Below, piece after piece: positions 48,101 through 60,100 of a stretch of 64,000 nt of DNA (positions are counted from its first letter, which is position 1; each line of letters starts with the position of its first letter). A program made the translations under genes and the position numbers. This DNA is from Lottia gigantea (lineage: Eukaryota; Mollusca; Gastropoda; Lottiidae): positions 2,275,765 to 2,339,764 of the forward strand of contig NW_008708301.1 in NCBI RefSeq assembly GCF_000327385.1, read 5' to 3'. The notes under the pieces were generated by a model, which searched no databases, had not been told where the DNA came from, and saw only the letters and a list, made by a program, of their open reading frames with translations.

Positions 48101-51100
48101 AATGTAGATCAAACATTATTTTCTTTTTTGAGGAATTTCGTAAGAATGATTAATATTTTCAAGAGAAATGAACGCAAATATCTGAGAAAAAAAAATTCTA
48201 GCAAGGTTTAAAAAGTAAGCAAGGTAAAGACTTTCAGCAAGCTTGTGAGAAAAATACATCAATCTGTCAAATCAGGTGAATTTGAGGAACAATTTCAGTA
48301 AAGCTAGTTTTAATTGTGATCTGCAATATTTTAAATTAGTGATGTAGGCTCAGACAATATCGACCTACAAGATGCTTTTTTCACTGCCTCCTTCATGGAA
48401 AGGAAGTACAATTTAATGCTAGTGATGAGTATTTTTATTGAGCATCAAAAGCTCTTTTCATGCAAGAAAGAAAAAACACCCATGTTTAACAAGGATAACT
48501 ACTTAGGTTCAAAATGATCCTCTCTACCAGCTGATCTTTCCTGATTATCTGTATGTACCCATTTACTGAGTCGACTAGAACACATGACTGGATTAAAACT
48601 CATGACCAACATTTGCTTGAAATAACCAACAGGGCTATAATTTTGAGGCAAAAATTCAGTTATCTTAGAAGTCATCACAACTTTTTTGCTAAACGTTAAC
48701 AACCTTAACCATATATATCAAATTCACGTTTTACATTTATGCTCCTAATTTCAAACAAAATCTTTTACAGGTCAAATTCGACATGAAGCAAATTTGCCTC
48801 ATTGTCCTATATGAAGATACAGCCCTGACTAAGCACAGATGTCACTTTAAATGAACAAGACTTTTACCAGAATTCACTCTTAAAATTGAAGAATGATATA
48901 TTACATATGCCTATAGTATGTTATTTGAGGATTTTGTCTGAGCCTAAAGTTGAAGATGGACAAGTGAGAGTGAGAGTGTGATAAAATGATAGGTGAAGGG
49001 GTGAGAGTTGCCATCAGGTTAACTCTGGGGCCAAGTGTCAGGGTGAAGGGAAGGGGGCAATTCTGTTTCACTCAGAATACTCACTGCTTTAGCAAGCCTA
49101 TTAGATGAAGATTTTTTATTCTACAAAATGAATGTATGAAATGATTTGAGGGTATTTAAAAAATGAATGGATTTTGTCTAGCTAAATTACTAAAATCAGA
49201 AATTCATTGGCATTGTTTCATGCGAGGAACTAATCTAAGCAAGACAAAGAATGAGGAGCTATGCCTAAAAGCTCTGCAGCACCATAAACCCTGTAAACTT
49301 TGCAGGTGAGAAATTCCAAAACTAGCTTTAAGTTAAACAGTATCAGTGCCCACAATCTGTTCATGAAAATGACTTAACCGACTTAGACCTCAATAACAGG
49401 CCTTAATATATTGGGGGATATAAATGATTTGTGCATCAGTTACTTTTAAACTAAATGAACTTAATCAAATTAGTGACTACTTGGCAGTCAGAATATAAAG
49501 AGACTGTGAACATCTGATCATTAAATATAGAATATAGTAAAGTACAGTAAACATACCGAAGACAATTCAGGACAATGTTGATTCTGGGTTCTATATATAC
49601 CTATAGGTATCTCACATGTGGTAGAACATAGTTTCTGATACAATCTACCATACGTTCGAATCCACAGATCTTCTTTGGTGATCTTCATCTATAATTATTT
49701 ATTCTTTCTAAATTTAAAAAATTCTCAAACCCAGGCTAATTTTTCTTTATATAAAGACAAACATTTCCATTTCTAATTTCTAAAAGTTGCAGGAATATTC
49801 TTTTATTCTTTATTCTGTGGATCCGGAACCATTGTCTCGACGTGTCTTTTAATGTGCTTTTTGTCAAGTATAATTTCAAATATATCAATATAAATCTTGT
49901 CAAATCATATCACAATAAAGTCGCTTCTATTTACAGATGGCTACATTCAAGATATGATATATATAACTAAAGTACATGAAAAACTTACACAAGAAAGGTG
50001 TCCAGAACCAACAGCTTGGTCTATTCCTAGTAATAATCTTACAAATGTTATTAAATAATCTTTGACAAACGCCTGTAAAAAACAATTTAATTGATAAATA
50101 GTTGTGATTAAATGATTGTGAGTCAGTGATTGTACAACAATCAACTACTTCCATTGTACATCTAGCCATTCCTTACACCACAAGCCAGTCCCTCCTATCA
50201 CAAGCCAGTCACTCCTATCACAAGCACAAGCCAGTCTCTCCCCCACAAACATGTCCCTCCAACACAAGCCAGTCCCTCTACCACAAGCCAGTCCCTGCAC
50301 CACTAGCGAGTCTCTCCATAACAAGCCAGTCCCTCTACAACAAGCCAGTCCCTCCAAGGCAGTACCCCCACAACAAGCCAGTCCCTCTACAACAAGCCAG
50401 TCCCTCCAAGGCAGTCCCCCACAACAAGCCAGTCCCTCTACAACAAGCCAGTCCCTCCAAGGCAGTCCCCCCCACCACTAGCCAGTACCTCTACAACAAG
50501 CCAGTCCCTGCATCACATGCCAGCCCCTCCCCCCAAGTCAGTCACTGCAACCTACCTGATATAACAAGGTATCCAACATACTGGCACTAAACACATTACC
50601 AGCGGCAAATGGTAGTCGGAACATATAATAGATATGGGAACCTCGTTGTCTTTCTTTCTGAAATCATAAAATATTCCGTCCATAATACAGGGTGACAAGT
50701 AACATTAACATATTCAAAGGAATTACAGTTACTGAATTTTAAGAATATAAATCTACAATTTGACATATTAGACCAATATTTCTTGCCCTACCCCATATTT
50801 CAGACATGACATATTAGATGTGATAAGTATAATTCATATATTATAAAAACCCCAAAAAACTGCAGCAAATGTGGTTCAACTGGATTCAACTCCAATTAGA
50901 ATTCATTCCATACCAACCTTCTCTAGTTTGGAAATAGCTAGAGCCACCAGATCATGTGCCCGGAACTGCATGAATCTCATATTAGATGACTGAGTTAATT
51001 CTGTTATTATGTTGGCATTGGGAAATAATCTGGAATAGATAAAATATCATATTATAATGATAACTTTGCATACTGTGAATACTTTCGATGGAAGTTTTGA

Positions 51101-54100
51101 CTATTTAATAATGACTTAAACTGAAACTTAACATTATGAAAAATCAAACAAATTATAAACTTACCTAAATATAGTTTGAACAGAGACAATTGTATTACAA
51201 TCAGACAGAGTATCTTCTTCTGCTGAATTGGAACTTTCTTTATTTACAACAACCACATTATCAGCAAGGTTGATTCCAGCTCGTAACAGATCCGATAAAC
51301 TGAAAAACAACAACATCATTATCAGCAAGGTTGATTTTAGCTTTTAACAGATCCGATAAACTGAAAAACAACAACATCATTATCAACAAGGTTGATTTTT
51401 AGCTTTTAACAGATCAGATAAACTGAAAAAAAAATCATTATCAGTGAGTTTGAATTTAGCTTTTAACAGATCAGATAAACTGAAAAACAACAACAACAGC
51501 ATGATAATGCAAAAAATATAACATAACAATATGTAAAAAATATCTACCAGTCTATAGACCCCAACATCCAGTAAATCATAGGAAAATAACAAATAGTCTC
51601 TAGAAAACCAATATCAGGCCTGAAATAAATACAATTATAAGAATGTAGATAATAATACAATATAAATCTATGATCTATGCAAATTTGTGAAAATCATATG
51701 TTTATAAATCAAAATCATTTACAAAAAAATTGGCGGCTCTTTAAGAAATATAGCAATATCAACTACCCTAGTGATTCCAATATTGGCTGTACATAATATT
51801 AAATTTGTACTTACTTTTGTTCAAATAGTAAAACTATAGGATTGAGAGAGTCAGATTCTCTAGCATGAGATCGTAATGGTACAATAAAATTATATAAACC
51901 ATTACTAGCATAATCAGCAGCTACAATTATAATACGTGAACTCCAACAATATTCTTTGGCACTTGTATAATTACAATGATCACATTTCTACAAGAGAAAA
52001 ATGATGAAATGAATTGAGTATATCTTTATAAAGTAAATATATCAAAATATATCACAGTTTAAAAGAAAAAGTGGAAATAACATAATATCAAAGTTTTCTT
52101 GAAATAGACATTCCCATAAAAATTGTTTGAAGAACAGACAGAAAGTACTTTGTGATGAAATTAAATTTGAATTTGAAATAAATGGACGTTATTCATCTTA
52201 AAATTCTGTATATTGCTAGGCTAATGGAAGAGATATAAGAGATAAAAGATAATCAATAAATTGATTTTTTACTGAAATAAAACTGGGTATAAACAGTAGT
52301 TAAAGGTATCAATGCCAGGTCAAGTCATAAAATAGAAAATGTTCTTGTTATTACCTGGCAGAGTTCCAGACAACATAAACTACGTTTTTCACGAGACAGA
52401 TGACAGAGGGTAGGACTTGTACCAACATATGGTGTAACTGGAGGGAAACCTCGTACATATCTACAATAAAACACAAAATGTTTACTTTCAACATTCAAAT
52501 ATTTTTAATACATGTATTTCAATTTCAGTAATTGAATCATCATTTTGTATCATAAAATGCAATTCCTAATAGCTGTCATTGAGAATCATCATAGTAGTCA
52601 TCACCCAGTAAGAGAATAGCTGAATGGAATAGATAGCTGAAAGTTAAGCTGGTGAAGAAAGAAGTAACAATAGCTATATCCCTTTTGGCAAATGAGTTGG
52701 AGGAATGGCATTCACTGCTTTACCTACTGGTATAGTATTATTATCATTATTACTTACTCAGGATTCGAACTGTCATCACTATCTATAGAGCTAGCATCAT
52801 CATCATCATCAGAATCAGACTGATTATCAGCTAGTATATTAATACTAACATCATTAGTTTCTAATACAGCTGGTACCGGGGCAATACTAGGTCGCTTCTG
52901 TAAACTCTGTATATTTAAACCTTTGGGTAAGTTGAGATGGGTGCGTTTACTACCTTGTCTTTCTATATCACTATCACTACTTATCATTCTGGTGTGCTGT
53001 AGTTCTAAAGCTACAGTACCTAAAAATAGCAAAAGGCATTAAAAGGATAGTTGCTTGTGTTTTGAAGAATATCCAAAACCAATCACTAATCTGATCAATT
53101 ATTTTGTTGAGTTCATTTAGCTTACCAAAGTATTTAATTTCTGTGCTTACTAATGGTATATATAGCTTCACAAGGTTTGAAGGGACACTTTGATTGAGGT
53201 ATAAAATAAAGTAGGAGGTATCGAACATGCCTTCCCTCCACATTCATATACTCCCTGGGGATAACCTAACAGTAATAGATAACATACTCTTTAAATGACA
53301 TTTAGAAATAGAGGACTGATAATAGATAACATACTCTTTAAATGAAATTTAGAAATAGAGGACTGATAATAGATAGCATACTATTTAAATGACATTTAGA
53401 AATAGAGGACTGATAATAGATAACATACTCTTTAAATGACATTTAGAAATAGAGGACTGATAATAGATAACATACTCTTTAAATGAAATTTAGAAATAGA
53501 GGACTGATAATAGATAACATACTCTTTAAATGACATTTAGAAATAGAGGACTGATAATAGATAACATACTCTTTAAATGACATTTAGAAATAGAGGACTG
53601 ATAATAGATAACATACTCTTTAAATGACATTTAGAAATAGAGGACTGATAATAGATAACATACTCTTTAAATGACATTAAGAAATAGAGGACTGATAATA
53701 GATAACATACTCTTAAAATGACATTTAGAAATAGAGGACTGATAATAGATAACATACACTTTAAATGACATTAAGAAATAGAGGACTGATAATAGATAAC
53801 ATACACTTTAAATGACATTTAGAAATAGAGGACTGATAATAGATAACATACTCTTAAAATGACATTTAGAAATAGATGTAACATTTGATAAACAAAACAC
53901 TAATATGAATATACTGCTTCTTCCTATATTTCTTATTTTGTAACCATAAACAATTACGATAAAGATTCCTGTATGTAAATTGAAACGTTGCTAAACTTAA
54001 AGGAAGAAGTAGTACATCCATATCATTGTTTTTATTTTCTAAGGCTAACATAAATCATGCTTCTTCACCAGCTACATTGGAAGGGATTTTCATTCCCGTA

Positions 54101-57100
54101 TAGTTTACAATAATACTGTAACAACATTCACAAGTAGCATTAACATCAAATAACAAAATACTACATATATCATATTTACTGAAATTAGAAGGACTAGATC
54201 AGCCTAATATAATATTGAACCTACCTATACTTGCTATCATGTTAGCTACCTGGAAGGTGGTACTGTATCTAGTCCAGGCTGTCTATAAAAAAATACCTAC
54301 CTATAATAGCTATCATGTTAGCTATCCGGCAAGGCGGTTCTGTACCAACATGTATTCTTGTCCAGGCTGTCTATTTTTAAACCTGCCTATACTAGTATCA
54401 TGATAGCTACCCTGGATGGTGGTATTGTACCAATAGGTATTCATGTCCAGACTGACCACTATTTAACCTACCTATACTTGCTATCATGCTAGCTACCCGA
54501 CAAGGCGGTTCTGTACCAATGGGTAGTCTAGTCCAGGCTGACTATTTATAAACCTACCTATACTTGCTATCATGCTAGCTACCCGACAAGGCGGTTCTGT
54601 ACCAATGGGTAGTCTAGTCCAGGCTGACTATTTATAAACCTACCTATACTTGCTATCATGCTAGGTACCCGACAAGGCGGTTCTGTACCAATGGGTAGTC
54701 TAGTCCAGGCTGACTATTTATAAACCTACCTATACTTGCTATCATGCTAGCTACCCTAGAAGGCGGTTCTGTACCTGTGGGTAGTCTAGTTCAGGCTGAC
54801 TATTTATAAACCTACCTATACTTGCTATCATGCTAGCTACCCTAGAAGGCGGTTCTGTACCTGTGGGTAGTCTAGTTCAGGCTGACTATTTATAAACCTA
54901 CCTATACTTGCTATCATGCTAGCTACCCTAGAAGGCGGTTCTGTACCAATGGGTAGTCTAGTCCAGGCTGACTATTTATAAACCTACCTATACTTGCTAT
55001 CATGCTAGCTACCCTAGAAGGCGGTTCTGTACCTGTGGGTAGTCTAGGTTGACTGTTGTTATTTTCTTGGTTTGGATGTGCCAATATAAATGCTGAATTC
55101 TCTTCCTTTGTTAAATTCATATAAAAACAGCAATCTGACTTCCTCATGATATGTCTTGGACCAGGATTCAGTTGAATAGTGGATCCTATTACATCTTTCT
55201 GTACACCTACCAAACTGACACCATATCTGGAAAAGAGGACAACATCTGTAACAATAAGAAACTTTTAGTTACACAACTAAGAAAGCTTAAGACTATATCC
55301 TGTCTACCAGATGGTCATTGCTTAAACCACTAGGAAATGGTATTTTACAGATTTTCTGTTTTCATAGAGTTTCTAGCAACATCTACCTCAATATTATTAC
55401 TTAAGATCAAATTCAAATGTGGTTTCACTTTTTCTGAAGTAGGCAAATTCAAGAAGTCCAAAGAAGTTAAATACATTTGTCATCAACTTACTTTCTATGG
55501 GCATGGAATGATGCGTATGTAAAACTCTTTCCGATATATTCTCCAAAAAATTTACTTTCCCCACAACGTATATGATAGATTTCATTTCCTGAACATCTTC
55601 CATATAATCTCTGCCATTCATCACCTGACATCTGTCCTTCTCTACAATATGCGAGTATCAATCAAAAAAAATTAAATTATCCATCAAAAACAAATCCATT
55701 TGGACAATTAAGAAGATATTTTCACCTAAAGATTTTGAAACTGTTTGTAATTCAAATTCAGATTAAATATTGTCACGTACTTTACTGTTCTGTATTTATC
55801 TCTTATCCTGATACTATACAAGTGGTTGCCTAGCATGATATGCCCTCTTTCCTGATAAATTCTCAGAATATCTAAGGTGGTCACCAATCTGTGTCAAGTC
55901 AAACCAAAAATCTAATTTATGTAAGATATTATTTAAACAAACACAGAAAATTTAATAAAATTCTGACATAAACTGTCACCTCTATCGTGTTTACAAGCTA
56001 ACAAATTTTGATGCGTTTTCATAAGTCAAGGGTAATAACTCAAAAAACATTCATTGAAAGATCATCAAATTTGAACATGTCCATGATCTCATCAATATAA
56101 ATGATCACACCAAATTTCATTAAAATCAGATAAAAACTGTAGTCTCTATTGTGTTCACAATCCAATGCGATGCGACAACAATATACGACCACATTATGAT
56201 AAAATCTACTTACTGTCCACGAGATGTATGTAATAAGAGAGTAACTAATGTTGATGTTCCTGGACACAAACAATTATTAGCCAACAAGGCATATTTAAAC
56301 TCATCTTCACATACTACATGATCTATGATTAGAAAATACAAAATACATGATATTTCTTGACTTTATTTCCAGTTATCAAACAAAAAAGAAGAGAGATTTT
56401 TGATGTGGACAATTGTTAAAAATCATATCAGCTTGCTGGCAAAAGATGTTATCTCCACCAGGGGTCCTTTAGCAGTCCCTTGAAACCAAGCTGGATGGTA
56501 ATCACTATATCCTGGGCAGCTATAACCCTGATCAAGACATTTAGTTGTCAAATGTCTGGAGAAATACTTACAGCATAGTTTACTACCACAATAAAAGAAA
56601 GCAATAATTGTATTTTCAATTGAATAACTCAAGATGTATGTAATAAAATATACCAGAGATCGAATGTACACAGACACATCTAATTAAAATAAGAGAGATG
56701 AGCCCTTCTTAAAAATTAGCAAACAGAATAATTCATCTCACCAGCAAATTTGACATGGAATTTATTTTCAGGGCGGAATATTTGAACATAAAGTGGACAT
56801 TTTGGTGAGAAATCTTTTATAGCCCAGGATCGTAATATAGTATGTTGATCCTGAAATAAATTAAATATCTGATTATTATAAATTTGATATGTTTGTTGAT
56901 AGCGCATCAGAACAGAAAAAAAATGAACACAAGATTAGCCCAGAATAGTGTGGCAGTCATGCATTTTATTTAATCACTCAATTATTGAATTCTTGTATGA
57001 TACTTTGTTATGAATTCAATGACAAAACAGGATGCTTGTTTCATCAACATTTTAATTTCATTAACTATAAGGGCTATGAATGATAAATGAAACTTACTGC

Positions 57101-60100
57101 TGCTGTTTTATCAGCATAGTTTCTAGCTGCCAGAATAAAACAGGCTTCAGCATCTTGAGCTCTGTAATTAAATAAAAGTTAACAATCAATCTGGAAGTCT
57201 TATATATGTGAAGCTACAGAACATTCAAGACTCTTAGTACCAGGAAGAAAAGAAAAACCATTCTTGATACTATTGAGGTACTGCCACAAGGACAATGTAG
57301 AAAATCTGGTAATTTCTGGATAGACTCATTAATGGTATAGATACCAAAGTTATGCCAAATTTACTTCTTAGATAAAAGTTCTGTGAAGGTTGGTGGTTTA
57401 AAATGTGTAATTACCTGCACCGTGCCAAATCAGCATCTTTTAAAGCTGAACCTTGAACATAAATAACACGTTGAGCCCAGAGAGGAACTTGTAACAACAT
57501 CTTCATAGTGGGATCTAATTCACATGGTGATAATAACACAACAAAATAGTCCTGTAAATAAACAAAGTACAACCTCATCAAAATTACAATTAACACATCT
57601 TGTAAAATCATGTTTTTGAGTTACAAGTGAGTTAAGAAGTCTTCCATAGGGACATCAGAGATTTAATCACAAGGAGAAAACTGACATGTACTGATGCAAA
57701 TCACAATTAAATGATATGTCCAATAAAATCAAGGGATTAGGCATAAAATGAGTCCATTAACTATCTTTGGAAGGACAAAGACAAGTGACAGTCAAAAAAA
57801 CAGAAAGTTTAAACTGGATTGACTGACAAGGGTCAATGAAAGTGTGTCTTAAAGTGCTAAAAATTCTTAAATCAACAAACCTGCAGCATGGGATGAGCGT
57901 AGAATTCATTTAGAAAGTCCATGATAGTATCAGACTGTAGAGTAGTAGTAACTACTATAACATGTTTTTCTGTCTGGGCACGATGACTACTGTATGTACC
58001 TCCCAATTTCTGACGTTCTAACCATGTACATGCTAACTGTTCAAACTGTAATATATTAGAAATATATGTGTATCATTGCTTCTATTTGAAACATTCTGAT
58101 TTCGTACCCTTATGTGATAGCTGTGATTCCAGGAAAACTTGACCACAATGAAGTCACTATTGCCAAATTGAAAATAAACCCATTTCAGTATAAAAAAAAA
58201 GCTGTAGTTAGTAATAGAAGTCAGGGTTTTACTTCAGAACGTGGTCTATTAAAATTCTTTGCATTGTACAAACTGTGTCTTCTGAATTGATGTTTTGATC
58301 AGCATGTATCAGACGTGATCATGTAATATTAGTTTTACTAACTATAACAAGGTGTATAATTAAACTGAACATTACAATAAACTTCAGAAAAGAATACAGA
58401 ATTGTACAACAAATGGTCACTTTCTGACAAAGTGTAAGATGATGTCTGGTGTATTTAAAGAGTGTACAATTATGGCCTCATATTTTGACTCCAGTTACAG
58501 TGTACAATTATACATCAGGTCTGTTTGAAGATTCTGCTATTTAGAAAAAGTATTGTATTTCATATCAATAAGAGATGCATAATTGATGATTTCCTTTGAC
58601 ATTCATTTCTAGAAAATTTTCTGTGGATCAATTTACTCTCCAACAGATCAATCTGATGTCAAGCCTGACATTTCATAATTCAAAGAACAAATTACGCAAT
58701 ACAACAGAAAGAAATGGTAATATTAAAAAAAAAAATTCTGGCTCTGAATATGAGATACAAAAAGATCAATATGAATTCATGAATGTTTTAAAACAATGGT
58801 AAAGCACAAAAAAATCTAGTCTTCAAGACAATGGGTTTTTTCAATAAGATCTACTAGTATAATAACTCATTCAATTCCACAGATAAAGAAAGCCATCGTG
58901 GTTCTGAAAGAAGAACTGGGTTTACTCTTCTGCTCCATAATTGAGTACTGATGTACTGAATTATTGTCATAGACAATTCAAAGAAATAACAAACAATTTG
59001 AATTAATAAATGGGTAACTATGAATTCATGAAATGTAAACTTGATTTAAGTGTTATGATCATCATCTGATTGGTTAATAAATATAACTTAAATTAAACTG
59101 ATTCTAGTAGCCAACTAGATTATTGTATGTCCTAAAATGTGGGTTTATTTTCATTCAAAATGATTATGACAATTCTGAGGTTGGTTATATGTAGAGCATC
59201 AATTTCCTGTTGCACAATAATTATTTATATAAATATTTTAAAAAAAAGAGAACAGTTTGGCAATTAAATTGATCAAAGACACACTTTTGCTTTAAAGAAA
59301 AATTATGGTAATTTACTTTACAGAATTAAAACAATCTTCTCAGAGACAGAGACTTTAGCTTTGATTATACAAGTCCTTTGAAACGATTCTAATAATGTCA
59401 AAAAAGTTTTGTTTTTAGACAATCTGAGAATAGAAATTGTAAAATAAAGGCAGAAATTAGTTAAATCAAGAGTTAAGTATATTCAAAAAACTAAAAAGGC
59501 TATTTCCATTCCATTCCGTCTGATAAATTATACTTCTGCTTGACTGATAATTAAAGAAATGTGATGTCTTGTCAATGTCTAATTGAAGAAAGTCCAGGTC
59601 ATAAGATACAATTATATTCATATACATCTTCTTTGTTTTACATAAAAATAAATTGGTTGTCACGGTAACTAATTATAAAATAGATTAAAAGGTGGTTAAA
59701 TGCCATTATTACAAGATTGACTTATTTGTAATTTGTGAAAAAGAAAGTCATTTACATTCAAATATTGGCAGAAATGGTCCAAAAATAACTGTAATGTCTC
59801 GATAGACAAATGAAAGAGGTAATTTGCTTTTTACAATTTCTGTTACAATTTTTTGCAGTCAGAAGTAATGTATTTTACTCCAGAAAGATAAATATAAGGG
59901 TATGTAGGTATTGTTAGACTACATAATTAATGTAATAAAAACTAAAAAATCAATAAATTAGACAAGAAAACAACAAGATACCAGCTCTCAAAAGAGAAAG
60001 TCTGCTAGCCAGTTTGACATTACAGCTTGGTACAAGTAAACAACTTTAATAGAGAGTAAACAAAATATTCTTAGTTTAACAGAGAGTTTAAAACAGCCAA

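Larger units (their letters stand above)
49989..52460 (-). other. KCNT: KCNT RCK2-domain exons
   Basis: Eight exons encode the second regulator-of-conductance domain: [114 protein letters not shown]; and [20 protein letters not shown]. This domain, with RCK1, forms the cytosolic gating ring that senses Na+ in KCNT channels. Cys pairs in the first exons ([15 protein letters not shown]) match those of the family. Confidence 0.95.
52758..55226 (-). other. KCNT: KCNT RCK1 end and acidic linker exons
   Basis: The exon at 54988-55226 closes RCK1 ([30 protein letters not shown]) and ends [10 protein letters not shown]. The exon at 52758-53019 continues [13 protein letters not shown], then [14 protein letters not shown] and an acidic run ([19 protein letters not shown]). 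Vertebrate KCNT1 has the same order: IIASMGTVAIDLQ, RRPSIAPVLE and an acidic stretch. Confidence 0.93.

Noticed and set aside
50126-50590. Long Ser/Pro/Gln-rich frames in two phases
   Set aside because: They are produced by the 19-bp minisatellite and have no start context or splice support.
53274-53876. Possible CRISPR-like array
   Set aside because: Units are contiguous 47-bp repeats with no unique spacers, and the context is an animal intron.
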